From Balneolaceae bacterium (lineage in GTDB: Bacteria; Bacteroidota; Rhodothermia; Balneolales; Balneolaceae), in the NCBI GenBank assembly GCA_017640605.1, contig JAEPQH010000008.1, positions 62,001 to 126,000 of the forward strand: DNA of 64,000 bases, given 5' to 3'. The position numbers and the translations under genes were made by a program. Numbering within the stretch: position 1 is the stretch's first letter; each line of letters begins with the position of its first letter. A model generated the notes under the pieces. It was not told the origin of the DNA and did not search any database. It saw only the letters and a program-made list of their open reading frames with translations. Shown in pieces: positions 16,106-26,211 of the stretch.

Positions 16106-17407
16106 TTAATTTAAGCTCAATCTATACAACAAGATTGCCGCTCTTTTGGCTTGCCGTGGAAATTGATTGATATATCCTAACTCATTTACTGTGTGTCCAT
16201 CGGTACCACTCATTCCTAAAGCATCAATGGCCATATCTACATAAGTAGCGGTAAACGAGACATCAGCTGCGCCGGCACGTAATGGATTAACAGCAACTAC
16301 CTCACCATATCCCAAATCTTGGCTTACTGCACTATAAATGGATAAAAGCTCACGGTTTCCATCGGTTGGTGCCATTGGAGGATAGCCTTCATCAAATACA
16401 ATTACAGCAGATGTTTGAGGGAGATTTCTATTTACAATTTCTCGCATTTTATTTTTAACCCGTTCCTCCTGCTCTGGAGATAGCGCTCTCAAATCGCCAG
16501 CTACAATCGCGGTTTCGGCAACTACATTCGTTTTACCAAACGTTGTTCCGCTACTTGAGCCATCGTCGTGAGTTACGGTAGTTCCGCCAATAATTCTACC
16601 CGGATTGAAGGTCAGAAATTCTTCGCTTCTTAGCTCTTCATAAAATGCGATAAGAATACGAGACGCCTCGAAAATTGCTCCGGCACCAATATCTTCACGA
16701 AATACCTGAGAGGAATGCGCCGGAGTTCCAGTAACTGTCAATGTCCACCCCATGGCGCCTCTGCGTGATACGTTCGCAGTTTTGGGATTTCCATCACCGT
16801 TCTCAAATCCTAACGAAATATCGGCCCATTTTGCAGCATCGATTAAGGCTTTTTTTGATAAAGACAGCGGGCGGCCACTAAGCTCTTCATCGCCCGTAAT
16901 TACAATCCTGATGTTCATATCTTCCAAGGCGCCCACTTCTTTTAATGCCCTTAGAGCTTGTAACATAATGATGTTTCCACCTTTCATGTCGGCAATTCCC
17001 GGCCCCTTTGCCGTGGTGTCGTTTATCATTTCGAATTTCTGAAATGGACTATCAGGTTCAAAAACAGTATCTAAATGTCCAATTAGCATGATTTTTGGCG
17101 CATCTTCCGATCCATAATGCTCGGCAATTAAATGCCCTGCTCGATTCCACTCAGCACCATCTTCGAAGTATGCATTGAATCCTAACTCACGGAAATGAGG
17201 CAGCATGTGCTCGGCAGTTTCCCGAATTCCATCAAAATTCATGGTTCCGCTATTGATATTCACCGATTCAATAAGCAGCTGCATGCCTTCATCGTTGATT
17301 TTATCGATATGCTCTACCATTCTCTGCTCAATATCTGATAGCTGTGCCGCTACCGAAGACATCATAAAGATGGAAACAAGAAAATTAAGTACTATCCCTT
17401 TTCGCAT
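16106..17407 (-). CDS. Exported M20 family metallopeptidase (glutamate carboxypeptidase-like)
   Basis: 433 residues from ATG 17407. A signal peptide ends in SSVAAQ. Zn-site motifs are IGHLDTVF, GPGIADMKGG, TGDEELSG and the C-terminal GTDGHTVNE; GTPAHSSQ marks the dimerisation lid domain. The start is fixed by GGAGG at 17414-17418, seven bases before this ATG and 2 bases after the gcvP stop; upstream in-frame ATGs lie inside gcvP. The family removes C-terminal glutamate or hydrolyses small peptides. Translation right behind gcvP implies cotranscription, although the two roles are not obviously linked. Confidence 0.9.
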   Translation of the reverse strand: MRKGIVLNFLVSIFMMSSVAAQLSDIEQRMVEHIDKINDEGMQLLIESVNINSGTMNFDGIRETAEHMLPHFRELGFNAYFEDGAEWNRAGHLIAEHYGSEDAPKIMLIGHLDTVFEPDSPFQKFEMINDTTAKGPGIADMKGGNIIMLQALRALKEVGALEDMNIRIVITGDEELSGRPLSLSKKALIDAAKWADISLGFENGDGNPKTANVSRRGAMGWTLTVTGTPAHSSQVFREDIGAGAIFEASRILIAFYEELRSEEFLTFNPGRIIGGTTVTHDDGSSSGTTFGKTNVVAETAIVAGDLRALSPEQEERVKNKMREIVNRNLPQTSAVIVFDEGYPPMAPTDGNRELLSIYSAVSQDLGYGEVVAVNPLRAGAADVSFTATYVDMAIDALGMSGTDGHTVNELGYINQFPRQAKRAAILLYRLSLN

Positions 17408-17408
17408 A

Positions 17409-20309
17409 TTATTCCTCCAATATTGATTCAGCATCATATTCGTTAATAGGAATGCATGAACACATTAAGTTTCGGTCGCCGTATGCATCATCAACGCGAG
17501 ATACACTTGGCCAGAATTTATTATATCGCAGATGCTCGAGTGGGAAAATTGCTTTTTCTACCGGATAAGATCGCTTCCAATTATCAGTAACTGCCGCTCG
17601 CATAGTGTGTGGTGCATTTTTCATCACATTATCCTGCCGATCCGCCGTGCCTTCTTCGATTTCACGAATTTCGTTTCTGATACCGATCATGGCATCACAG
17701 AATCGATCTAATTCCGCTTTGCTTTCACTTTCAGTAGGTTCAATCATTAGTGTGCCCGGAACCGGAAAACTCATAGTTGGTGCATGAAATCCGTAATCCA
17801 TCAAGCGTTTTGCAACATCAACCGATTCTATTCCTGCCGATTGCTTGAATGGCCGCAGATCGATGATAAACTCATGCGCCGAGCGCCCTGTTTTACCGGT
17901 ATACAAAATCGGATAATGATCATCTAACCGATCTTTGATATAGTTTGCGTTTAAAATGGCTCGCTTTGTCGCCTCAGTTAATCCGGCTTCACCCATCATT
18001 CGGATGTACGCATAGGAAATAGTTAAAATACTAGCGCTACCGAATGGCGCAGCAGAAATTGCCGAGATTGCTTGGTTTCCACCTGTTTGGATTAGTGTAT
18101 GTCCGGAAAGAAATGGAGTTAAATGTTTAGCAACGCCTATTGGTCCCATTCCAGGACCTCCACCACCATGCGGAATACAAAATGTTTTATGCAGATTTAG
18201 GTGACAAACATCGGCACCAATTTCGCCCGGACTTGTAAGCCCAACCTGAGCATTCATATTGGCGCCATCCATATAAACTTGCCCACCATGTCTATGAATA
18301 ATTTCACAAAACTCCTTAACACGATGCTCGAACACCCCATGCGTTGAGGGATATGTAATCATCAAAGCAGCTAAGCGATCGCTGTATTTTTCCGCTTTTT
18401 CTGCTAAATCTTCGCTAGAAATATTACCATGATTGTCGGTGGCAACCACGACCACTTCCATTCCGGCCATTACCGCGCTCGCAGGGTTGGTTCCGTGTGC
18501 TGAAGATGGAATTAATGCCACATTTCGATGGTGATCACCGCGACTTTGATGGTATGCACGAATTGTCATTAAACCGGCATACTCGCCTTGCGCACCAGAA
18601 TTTGGCTGAAGTGAAACAGAATCAAATCCTGTAATTTCTGATAGCCAGTCAACTAGATTTTCAAACATTTCGAAGTATCCTTTAGCCTGATCAACAGGAG
18701 CGAATGGATGAATTTGCCCAAATTCCGGCCAGGTAACAGGAATCATTTCGGTGGTTGCATTTAGCTTCATGGTACACGAACCGAGTGAAATCATCGAGTG
18801 CACCAATGACAAATCCTTATTCTCGAGCTGCTTCATGTATCGCAACATCTCATGCTCGGTTTGATACAAATGAAATACCGGATGCTCCATAAATGAACTC
18901 GTTCTCTCAAGTTCCTCTGGCAACTCTAACACCATGGCTTTAGATGCACTTTTCACATCAAAGGTACTTTCAATACCAAGAGCTTTTGCAAATACATCAA
19001 GCACAAGTTGAACGTCTTCTAGTTCCTTTGTCTCATCAAAGGCAATACCTACTCTCCCATCCTCAAAATATCTGAAGTTTATTTCGTGTTCTTCGGCAAT
19101 CTGCTTCAGATTTGAAATGTCGGTTAAAACAGTAAGCGTATCAAAAAACTGCTCGTTTTGAATAGTTAAGCCAAGTTCTTCGAGACCCGCTTTAGCTAAT
19201 TTAGTAAGTCCATGAATTTTTGAAGCAATCTTTTTCAGTCCGTTCGGCCCGTGATAGACTCCATACATTCCGGCCATTACTGCCAGTAAAACCTGAGCAG
19301 TACAAATATTGGATGTAGCTTTTTCCCGACGGATATGTTGCTCCCTCGTTTGTAATGCCATTCGATATGCAGGCTTTCCTTCGGCATCTTGCGTTACCCC
19401 AATTATTCTGCCCGGAATTTGTCGCTTAAAAGCTTCTTTGGTTGCAAAATAAGCAGCATGCGGACCTCCATAACCCATAGGAACTCCAAATCTTTGGGTG
19501 GTCCCAACAACGGCGTCTGCCCCCATCTCTCCTGGAGGTGTTAAAATCGTTAAGCTCAATAAATCAGTCGCAACCACAGCATATACCTGATGCTCGTGAG
19601 CCGCAGCAATCAGGTCGGAATAATTTTCTACTGAACCATCCGTGGCGGGATATTGCAACAGCATTCCAAAAAGTGAAGGATCAGTAACATCCAGCGTTTT
19701 ATGATCACCCACTACGATTTCAACACCAATTGGCGTTGCTCGTGTTTTTAGGATATCGATAGTTTGAGGATGGCACAATTCACTCACAAAAAAGGTATTC
19801 GCATCTTTTCTTTTTGCACCTTTTCGCTGTCCAAGAAACATACTCATAGCTTCAGCAGCAGCGGTTCCCTCATCCAGAAGTGAAGCATTTGCCAATTCCA
19901 TTCCGGTAAGATCACTCACCATAGTTTGAAAGTTGATGAGAGCCTCCAGCCTACCCTGCGCAATCTCTGCCTGATATGGCGTATACGCGGTATACCAAGC
20001 AGGATTTTCCAGAATATTCCTCAGAATTACTTTTGGCACATGCGTGTCATAGTAACCCATTCCAATGAATGATTTAAAGATCTTATTTTTAGAAGCCAGT
20101 TTCTTGAACTCAACCAGAAAATCAAATTCACTTACAGCCTCCGGAAGATTTAACTTTTCCGACAATCTGATACCATCAGGGATGGTCTCATTAATTAATT
20201 GTTCAATTGAATCGGCGCCTATGGTGGCTAACATTTCTTGGGTGGCAGTAGCATCGTTTCCGTGGTGTCGGTGGGCGAATTGCTCTTTCTCAAAGTTGAT
20301 GTTCATCAA
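17409..20309 (-). CDS. gcvP: Glycine dehydrogenase (decarboxylating), P-protein of glycine cleavage system
   Basis: 966 residues, full length for the fused homodimeric P-protein. The PLP lysine is K708 in [15 protein letters not shown], followed by the glycine-rich [12 protein letters not shown]. It decarboxylates glycine and passes aminomethyl to the lipoyl H-protein. The other glycine cleavage genes are not in the window. The 247-base gap upstream shows no glycine-riboswitch-like tandem structure that I can recognise. The initiator could be either of the first two ATGs (20309 or 20306). Confidence 0.97.
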   Translation of the reverse strand: MMNINFEKEQFAHRHHGNDATATQEMLATIGADSIEQLINETIPDGIRLSEKLNLPEAVSEFDFLVEFKKLASKNKIFKSFIGMGYYDTHVPKVILRNILENPAWYTAYTPYQAEIAQGRLEALINFQTMVSDLTGMELANASLLDEGTAAAEAMSMFLGQRKGAKRKDANTFFVSELCHPQTIDILKTRATPIGVEIVVGDHKTLDVTDPSLFGMLLQYPATDGSVENYSDLIAAAHEHQVYAVVATDLLSLTILTPPGEMGADAVVGTTQRFGVPMGYGGPHAAYFATKEAFKRQIPGRIIGVTQDAEGKPAYRMALQTREQHIRREKATSNICTAQVLLAVMAGMYGVYHGPNGLKKIASKIHGLTKLAKAGLEELGLTIQNEQFFDTLTVLTDISNLKQIAEEHEINFRYFEDGRVGIAFDETKELEDVQLVLDVFAKALGIESTFDVKSASKAMVLELPEELERTSSFMEHPVFHLYQTEHEMLRYMKQLENKDLSLVHSMISLGSCTMKLNATTEMIPVTWPEFGQIHPFAPVDQAKGYFEMFENLVDWLSEITGFDSVSLQPNSGAQGEYAGLMTIRAYHQSRGDHHRNVALIPSSAHGTNPASAVMAGMEVVVVATDNHGNISSEDLAEKAEKYSDRLAALMITYPSTHGVFEHRVKEFCEIIHRHGGQVYMDGANMNAQVGLTSPGEIGADVCHLNLHKTFCIPHGGGGPGMGPIGVAKHLTPFLSGHTLIQTGGNQAISAISAAPFGSASILTISYAYIRMMGEAGLTEATKRAILNANYIKDRLDDHYPILYTGKTGRSAHEFIIDLRPFKQSAGIESVDVAKRLMDYGFHAPTMSFPVPGTLMIEPTESESKAELDRFCDAMIGIRNEIREIEEGTADRQDNVMKNAPHTMRAAVTDNWKRSYPVEKAIFPLEHLRYNKFWPSVSRVDDAYGDRNLMCSCIPINEYDAESILEE

Positions 20310-20556
20310 GATTGAATCCTAATTTTAAATGCTGATTTGGTAGGTTTTATAGTATGTAGGCAGGCTAACAATTTTGTGAAAATACAGTTCCTGCAGGCAG
20401 TCTTAAAAATAGGGAAAATCAGATTTAAATAAGCGTAAAATCATTTCCATTGATTGCTAAAACTCCGTTATTTAGGCGATCTATATTCAAAAACTTATCG
20501 GTGGTATTGCAACATACTGGCATGCAAGATGTAATCCGGTCTCAAATGAGGTATTT

Positions 20557-22557
20557 ATGAAACGATTTTTACTCTCGCTATTTCTTTTTCTAGCGTTTTT
20601 TAGTGTTCCCAAAAACACATCGGCGCAGCAAGCGCATATTGTGGTTGAGCCAACAGCACTAACTCTTAATGTTGGTGATGAAGTGCAGCTCACCGCAAAC
20701 GCCATAAGCGCAAACAACGAGGTAATGCCAGATACGGTGCTATTTTTTCTACAAAGCCGGCGAAATCGACGAGCAGTTGGTGTTACACGCGATGGATTTA
20801 TCACTGCATATAAACCCGGTACTTATAGCATAACCGCACGTACTTTTGGAGATACACCGCTACGTGAGGATTTCGAAATAACTATTGCATATCCACCGGT
20901 AACTTCTGTTGGTATCGAAGGAATTCCTGAAAACTTGTATGCCAATACCTCATTGAATGTAACTCCAAAAATTGTTGACGCAACCGAAGTGGTTCGTGAC
21001 AATGTGGATTACACGATATTGTCTTCAAATCCTGAGGTAGCTTTTGTGGACGATTTTGATCAACTAAAACTACTCAAGAAAGGAAAAACCACACTCACTT
21101 TATCTTCTGAGAATATTTCGCAATCATACGAAATTGAAGTAGAAGAAAATCCGGTTACTTCTTTAGAACTTTCGCACAATTATGCTGGGAAAACAGTGCG
21201 AACTGGAGATGTGATAAGTTTTACGGCTACTCCAAAAGATCGCAGAGGTAGAACGGTAAATGATATCCCCGTAACCTACTCGTATATCGTTCAGCCCGAT
21301 GATGATTTAGGTCAGGGTGCATCGGCGCTTATCGAACAGGATGGAAAATTCGTAGCCAATCATACCGGTGTGTATACAGTTATGGCTCGCTCAGGAAGTC
21401 AAATTTCAGAAACAACTTTTCGAGTGGAATCCCGAAATGTTCGACGCCCTCTACAGGTAGTTGGCAAAGGAATCGTACCTGATGTTAAAACTTCCGACTT
21501 GTGGGTTTGGGAAGGCGTTGATGGCCGCGATTATGCCGTGACAGGAACCTGGGGTGCTCGCGGAGAAGCTTTCTTCTGGGATGTAACCGATCCCACAAAT
21601 ATCCACACCATTGATACGGTACAGGTTGATGCGCGTACTGTAAATGATGTGAAAGTTTCGGAAGATGGAACCATTGCTGTAATCACACGTGAAGGTGCAT
21701 CGAATCGAAAAAATGGGATTATTATTCTGGACGTTACTTATCCAAGTGACGTTAAAATTCTGAGCGAGTACACCGAGGGACTAACCGGTGGTGTTCACAA
21801 TGCGTTTATTTACGAAGAACACGTTTATGCGGTAAATAACGGCCGGAAGTACGACATCATTAATATAGAAGATCCAACTAATCCTTATACAGTTAGCGTT
21901 GTAGAATTGGATACTCCGGGTCATGCCATTCATGATGTTTGGATTCAGGATGGAATCGCGTATTCTTCTAACTGGGGCGACGGAGTGGTTGCGATGGATA
22001 TAGGAAGCAACAGTAGTGCAGATATGCCCGGCGCCGGCGGATCTCCCGAAAATCCCAAATATTTAGGAAGCTATACGTACCCAAGTGGCTGGAATCACGC
22101 TGCATTTCCTTTTAAAAGTAAATCTACCGGTGATTTTTATATTGCTGCTGGTGATGAAGCTTTCCCATATGGACTCGATACAAATGGTCCAAATCGTGCT
22201 GCCGGTTGGGTTCACTTTGTGAAATTTGATGGGTGGGACAATCCCGAAGAAGTTGCACGCTATCAAGTGCCCGAAGCAGGCTCTCACAACTATTGGATTG
22301 AAGACGATATTCTTTATGCAGCTTTCTACAACGGAGGCTTACGTGTAGTTGATATTTCTGGTGAGTTAATGGGTGATTTGTACGAGCAGGATCGTGAAAT
22401 TGCCTTATTTTTACCAACCGATCCTAATGCTGCAATTCCGAATTCTCCGTTTACCTGGGGTCCTCAACCTTACAAAGGTCATATATTTTTAAGCGACTGG
22501 AATTCAGGAATCTGGGCCGTTAAACTTGGCGAAGCGACAGATGCAGGAGCAGAATAA
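20557..22557 (+). CDS. Secreted Ig-like (BIG2) + LVIVD-repeat beta-propeller protein
   Basis: 666 residues with a signal peptide ending NTSAQQ. Residues about 27-300 hold three bacterial Ig-like modules (for example LTLNVGDEVQLTANA, GVYTVMARSG); residues about 305-640 hold LVIVD-type repeats, with WDVTDPTNIHTID, IILDVTYPSDVK and DIINIEDPTNPYTV as clear units. LVIVD proteins are surface propellers of unknown ligand. The next gene starts 1 base after its stop, so the two secreted propellers form an operon. Confidence 0.88.
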   Translation: MKRFLLSLFLFLAFFSVPKNTSAQQAHIVVEPTALTLNVGDEVQLTANAISANNEVMPDTVLFFLQSRRNRRAVGVTRDGFITAYKPGTYSITARTFGDTPLREDFEITIAYPPVTSVGIEGIPENLYANTSLNVTPKIVDATEVVRDNVDYTILSSNPEVAFVDDFDQLKLLKKGKTTLTLSSENISQSYEIEVEENPVTSLELSHNYAGKTVRTGDVISFTATPKDRRGRTVNDIPVTYSYIVQPDDDLGQGASALIEQDGKFVANHTGVYTVMARSGSQISETTFRVESRNVRRPLQVVGKGIVPDVKTSDLWVWEGVDGRDYAVTGTWGARGEAFFWDVTDPTNIHTIDTVQVDARTVNDVKVSEDGTIAVITREGASNRKNGIIILDVTYPSDVKILSEYTEGLTGGVHNAFIYEEHVYAVNNGRKYDIINIEDPTNPYTVSVVELDTPGHAIHDVWIQDGIAYSSNWGDGVVAMDIGSNSSADMPGAGGSPENPKYLGSYTYPSGWNHAAFPFKSKSTGDFYIAAGDEAFPYGLDTNGPNRAAGWVHFVKFDGWDNPEEVARYQVPEAGSHNYWIEDDILYAAFYNGGLRVVDISGELMGDLYEQDREIALFLPTDPNAAIPNSPFTWGPQPYKGHIFLSDWNSGIWAVKLGEATDAGAE

Positions 22558-22558
22558 G

Positions 22559-23686
22559 ATGAAAAAGTGGGCGCTATTGTTCGGATTTCTAATTTGTTGC
22601 TCGGGTATACTTTCAGCACAGGAATACTTCGTATATGTAGCTGCAGAATCAGAAGATGAAGTACACCTTGTTCGATTTGATGCAGCTTCTGAATCCGCTG
22701 AAATTGCTGAAACAATTACGGTTGGTAGATTTCCAACTGAGATCGATGGCCCACATGGAATCTCGGTAGCACCGGATGGGAAACATTGGTTTGTATCTAT
22801 TGCTCATGGAAATCCTTTCGGATTATTGGCAAAATATGAAACTGAAACCAATAAGCTAGTTGGCACTACCGAATTGGGAATGTTTCCTGCAACAATGGAA
22901 ATATCCCCAAAAACAGGTTTGCTGTATGTAGTGAATTTTGATTTACACGGACCAATGCGACCAAGTAATTTGATGGTAGTTGATCCAAATGATATGGAAG
23001 TTTTGGACGTAATTGACACCGGTGTGATGCCTCACGGATCAAGAATTTCACCGGACGGTGCCTATAATTATCATGTTTCGATGATGAGCGATGAATTAAT
23101 TGAAATTAGTGCAGTTACAATGGAAGTAACGCGCAAATTAAAACTAACCAAAGGTATGGAAACCATGGCCTCTGGTGATGAACATGCTATGCATCATACG
23201 GCAATGAATAATACCGGAATGAATCATAGCGAAATGATGCATAATCCGGTCGAAAAACCAACTTGGGTCGATCCGCATCCTACAAAACCATTGGTTTATG
23301 TAGCAGCCAATGGTTCTGATGAAATCATTGAAGTAGATATACAAAAGTGGACTATAACGCGACGATTTAATACCGGAAAAGCACCTTACAATCTTGAAAT
23401 ATCAGAAAATGGAAGGTGGTTGGTTGCAACTTATAAAGGTGAAGGCTCGACCGGTATTTGGGATCTCGAATCCGGGAAGGAAGTGGCTAAAATCGCAAAT
23501 ACACGAAGAGTTTCGCATGGTGTTACTATAAGTCCGGATAGCAAATACGCCTTTGTTTCGGTTGAAGGAATTGGTGGAGAACCCGGCTCGGTTGAAGTAA
23601 TCGATATTGAAGCTAGAGAATTAGTGGATTATGTAGAAACCGGAAAACAGGCCGGTGGAATCTACTTCTGGAAAATGAGCAATTAA
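22559..23686 (+). CDS. Secreted YncE-like (YVTN/cytochrome D1-type) beta-propeller with Met/His-rich loop
   Basis: 375 residues from ATG 22559; a longer frame begins inside the preceding gene, but the signal peptide (MKKWALLFGF...ILSAQ) starts here. Propeller blades repeat V-x-D-P / ISPDGKY / VxxxGxxP patterns, as in YncE. Residues about 198-232 interrupt the propeller with methionine and histidine: the pieces EHAMHHTAM and MNHSEMMHN resemble Cu/Ag-binding Met/His motifs. Function unknown; metal binding is an inference. It ends 1 base before the convergent hypothetical gene. Confidence 0.85.
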   Translation: MKKWALLFGFLICCSGILSAQEYFVYVAAESEDEVHLVRFDAASESAEIAETITVGRFPTEIDGPHGISVAPDGKHWFVSIAHGNPFGLLAKYETETNKLVGTTELGMFPATMEISPKTGLLYVVNFDLHGPMRPSNLMVVDPNDMEVLDVIDTGVMPHGSRISPDGAYNYHVSMMSDELIEISAVTMEVTRKLKLTKGMETMASGDEHAMHHTAMNNTGMNHSEMMHNPVEKPTWVDPHPTKPLVYVAANGSDEIIEVDIQKWTITRRFNTGKAPYNLEISENGRWLVATYKGEGSTGIWDLESGKEVAKIANTRRVSHGVTISPDSKYAFVSVEGIGGEPGSVEVIDIEARELVDYVETGKQAGGIYFWKMSN

Positions 23687-23687
23687 G

Positions 23688-24422
23688 TTAAGTCTGCTTT
23701 AAGTAGATTGCATGACTTACATTCTTCCCTTCCCTGTCTAATTCGGCAATTGTTTCTTTATCCAATGGATCAATCACATATCCAAGTTTATCGGCAATTC
23801 CGATAATTAGTGGTTCAAGTCGACCTTTATCAGTATTAAATTTAACGTGAGCGCCCCCTGTTCGAAGATCAATTTTTCGAACAGAACGCCCTATCATATC
23901 AGCACAGCGAATCACTTCGACCGACGAGAACATCTCTTTTCCGGTAATTTTCGGTGGCTTGAACTTCTTCGTAGAGATACTCATACTCTTGATCTCACCA
24001 CTTCGTAATTCCGGCTGTAACCACTCCAATTGATGATCAAGCTTTGTTATATAGTAAGCTAAATATCGGCTGTGTTTATTTTCGATCCGGAAACTCAAAT
24101 CTGCAATCCAGATATCGGTAACCTGCTCTACATCAATATCAAACCAAATAGATTCGTCTACAGGCTTCAGTATCACCCCTTTTCCGTCAGGATTATTGCG
24201 AATAAATTTTACAGGAAAGGATTGCTCTAATTCGTCAATTGATACGTCAACTTCATTGGATGGCTGAACGCTTAGAAATAATTCATCATCCTCTACCGAA
24301 ATAAAATCAGGCGCGCTGTTTTCAACTTCGCATTCTATGGTTTGGAACCGCAATAAAATGCGTGCTCTGCCGTCTGCAATAGGTTTTGTAAAAGCTTCTT
24401 CGACGATCGTATTAATACTCAT
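23688..24422 (-). CDS. Conserved-looking hypothetical protein, cytoplasmic
   Basis: 244 residues, no signal peptide or membrane segment, rich in acidic residues and isoleucine. The middle (SFRIENKHSRYLAYY) and the later DLRTGGAHVKF faintly recall PilZ-type (R-x-x-x-R ... D-x-S-x-x-G) spacing, but the match is too poor to name it. It lies 70 bases downstream of arsC on the same strand. Function unknown. Confidence 0.7.
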   Translation of the reverse strand: MSINTIVEEAFTKPIADGRARILLRFQTIECEVENSAPDFISVEDDELFLSVQPSNEVDVSIDELEQSFPVKFIRNNPDGKGVILKPVDESIWFDIDVEQVTDIWIADLSFRIENKHSRYLAYYITKLDHQLEWLQPELRSGEIKSMSISTKKFKPPKITGKEMFSSVEVIRCADMIGRSVRKIDLRTGGAHVKFNTDKGRLEPLIIGIADKLGYVIDPLDKETIAELDREGKNVSHAIYLKQT

Positions 24423-24492
24423 GAAGGAATTTACTTCAATCGAAGCAAAATTCTTTCCCTCTAATATTAATATTCTTTAACAAACTTAATGT

Positions 24493-24906
24493 TTAAACCA
24501 ATCGGTCCGATAGCAGCTTCTTAGAGAACTCTTTGATTTCATCCCGCACTAATCTAAAGGCCGTTAATACTTCTTCTTCTGTCCCCTCTGCTTTTGCAGG
24601 ATCGCTGAAATTATGATGAATTTGTTCCGTTGAACTAGGAAAAACCGGACAGCTTTCTCGGGCGTTATCGCACACAGTAAGAATTAAATCAAATTCCTCA
24701 GCAAGATATTCATCAATATGGTTTGAAGTATGCGCACTGATATCCACATCAGCTTCTGCCATTACTTTTATGGCGGTAGGATTTACTCCATGAGTTTCAA
24801 TTCCTGCGCTTCTAACTTGTACTTGTGACCCACCAAAATGCTCCAACCAACCATGCATCATTTGGCTGCGACAACTATTGCCGGTACACAACACTAATAT
24901 TTTCAT
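24493..24906 (-). CDS. arsC: Arsenate reductase, LMW-phosphatase/thioredoxin-coupled type
   Basis: 137 residues. The P-loop is LCTGNSCRSQ (nucleophile C7, C12); C79 and C86 in TVCDNARESCPVF are at the same +72 and +79 spacing as the C10/C82/C89 relay of the Staphylococcus enzyme. It therefore should reduce As(V) to As(III) with thioredoxin. It is separated from arsR/arsN2 by the rightward pseudo-receiver gene, whose start is 70 bases away, head to head. Confidence 0.93.
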   Translation of the reverse strand: MKILVLCTGNSCRSQMMHGWLEHFGGSQVQVRSAGIETHGVNPTAIKVMAEADVDISAHTSNHIDEYLAEEFDLILTVCDNARESCPVFPSSTEQIHHNFSDPAKAEGTEEEVLTAFRLVRDEIKEFSKKLLSDRLV

Positions 24907-24976
24907 TCTTTCTCCAATCCGATTTCAATTATCATTCGTAATCAAGGTAAACAACCTCTATTATTTTAAAATTAAC

Positions 24977-25369
24977 ATGTCGACCTCTGCCTTAATATTT
25001 ACCGACAATTTTATCACCAATGCCACACTTAGCGATATTCTTTCGAAAGTTGGTGTGGATGTAATATCCGTAACCAGCGATTGGAATAAGGCTAAAGATG
25101 TGCTCGTCAAGTACTCTCCCTCTCATGTTTTTATCGATTATCAATCGCTAAAAAACTCAGAGGAAGCGTTAAAGATTAGTCGGTTTTTTCATTCTATTTC
25201 AGACTCTGAACTAACATTTATGATGCCGCAAAACCACAAAGAAGTGAAGCAAAAGCACTTATTAAATATTTTTAGTGCCAATATTTTACCAACTCCTTTT
25301 AATTCGCAGGATGTTCGTAACGTAATTTCGAAAGAAGCCATCCATTACTTTTACGGCGTCGATTATTAA
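24977..25369 (+). CDS. Receiver-like (pseudo-receiver) single-domain protein
   Basis: 130 residues from ATG 24977, the first ATG outside the arsC gene. The layout is that of a CheY-like receiver: ALIFTDN (D10 acid pocket), HVFIDYQ (D54 at the phospho-acceptor place) and a NILPTPF loop where active receivers have K-P-F. The missing lysine (T106) suggests a degenerate receiver that may not be phosphorylated normally. No output domain. It lies between arsC and DUF6428, transcribed against both; the sense of this placement is unknown. Confidence 0.65.
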   Translation: MSTSALIFTDNFITNATLSDILSKVGVDVISVTSDWNKAKDVLVKYSPSHVFIDYQSLKNSEEALKISRFFHSISDSELTFMMPQNHKEVKQKHLLNIFSANILPTPFNSQDVRNVISKEAIHYFYGVDY

Positions 25370-25382
25370 TCGCCAAAAGCCC

Positions 25383-25814
25383 TTAACAACATGCTAGTTT
25401 TGTTAGGGATGCAGGTTTGCATTGCGTGTATATTGGCTGCAATTCTAACGTGATCGATTGATCCGTTTCTTTCCAATTCACCCGATGCACCGAAGTTCGG
25501 TAATTCGAGTTCCCAAATTCGATATACAATTCTGTTTCCCCATTTATCTTCATTTTCTTCTGAACAACTTCTAAAATGTCGCTAACCTTTTTTGTATTCC
25601 AGCTTGCGAGTTTTTTAGATCGCTCGTTTTGCCACAGTTGAACTACTGTTTCTTTGTATGAGTGTTGATTTCCACCGCAATCAGTTGAATCAACTTGTAC
25701 ATTTTTGATTTCTGTGATGTGTAAATCACCCCCAATTGTTCCTGCATCCATGAGTACAAAATGTAATTCTTTATTGGTATTTGTGATGCGTGATATAAAA
25801 TCTGATGTATACAT
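25383..25814 (-). CDS. DUF6428 family protein of ars operons
   Basis: 143 residues; it matches my memory of DUF6428 proteins that accompany arsR and arsN2 in Bacteroidota. It has DCGG in the middle and ends LTKLACC, cysteines that could bind arsenic or metal. It begins 34 bases after arsR, and a 16-base ArsR-like palindrome abuts its start codon. Function unknown; an arsenic role is inferred from context. Confidence 0.75.
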   Translation of the reverse strand: MYTSDFISRITNTNKELHFVLMDAGTIGGDLHITEIKNVQVDSTDCGGNQHSYKETVVQLWQNERSKKLASWNTKKVSDILEVVQKKMKINGETELYIEFGNSNYRTSVHRVNWKETDQSITLELQPIYTQCKPASLTKLACC

Positions 25815-25815
25815 T

Positions 25816-25831
25816 ATCGTATTATTGCGAT
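25816..25831. promoter_or_regulatory. ArsR-type operator copy in front of DUF6428
   Basis: ATCGTATTATTGCGAT differs at 2 of 16 places from the perfect palindrome in front of arsR and sits at nearly the same place, one base before the ATG. It probably gives the DUF6428 gene its own ArsR control. Confidence 0.6.
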
Positions 25832-25848
25832 TAATTGATTAAAAAAAA

Positions 25849-26175
25849 TCAGCAACAGTTCTCGTTTGCTGGGGCAGATAAAAAGTTTTGTAATTGCTTA
25901 GTTAGCGTTTGCCATGCATCGGTATCAATGCAATAGCACACTGCACTTCCTTCAATTTCACCTTTTATTAATCCAACCTCTTTTAATGCTTTCAAATGCT
26001 GGCTGACTGTTGATTGAGAAAGTGGAAGTTCATCAACAATATCACCGCAAACGCAGCTTTTCTTAGCAGCAAGATATTGTAGAATAGCAATTCGAGCAGG
26101 ATGCCCAAGCGCTTTTGCCGTAGCAGCTAATCTGTTTTGTGTGGTAGTAAAAGCAAATGACTTCGATTTTCCCAT
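25849..26175 (-). CDS. arsR: ArsR-family repressor
   Basis: 108 residues with a winged helix ([22 protein letters not shown]). C41 and C43 in [10 protein letters not shown] are the As(III)-binding cysteines of the alpha3 site in classic ArsR; the C-terminus NENCC adds two more cysteines. It should release DNA on binding arsenite. A perfect 16-base palindrome touches its start codon, so it represses itself. It lies 36 bases after arsN2. Confidence 0.92.
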   Translation of the reverse strand: MGKSKSFAFTTTQNRLAATAKALGHPARIAILQYLAAKKSCVCGDIVDELPLSQSTVSQHLKALKEVGLIKGEIEGSAVCYCIDTDAWQTLTKQLQNFLSAPANENCC

Positions 26176-26191
26176 ATCGTAATATTACGAT
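26176..26191. promoter_or_regulatory. ArsR operator: perfect 16-bp palindrome
   Basis: ATCGTAATATTACGAT, fully symmetric, directly upstream of the arsR ATG (26175). It covers the -10 element proposed for the arsR promoter. Confidence 0.8.
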
Positions 26192-26210
26192 GATATATCT
26201 TTAACACCAA
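26182..26210 (-). promoter_or_regulatory. Putative arsR promoter, possibly leaderless
   Basis: On the minus strand: TTGGTG (26210-26205), 17-base spacer, TAATAT (26187-26182). The predicted start site falls near the arsR start codon, so the mRNA could be leaderless. The -35 lies just before the end of arsN2. Confidence 0.45.
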
Positions 26211-26211
26211 A

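Noticed and set aside
20310-20556. Possible glycine riboswitch upstream of gcvP
   Set aside because: The 247-base gap has no recognisable tandem aptamer motifs; only a short CCTGCAGG palindrome is present.
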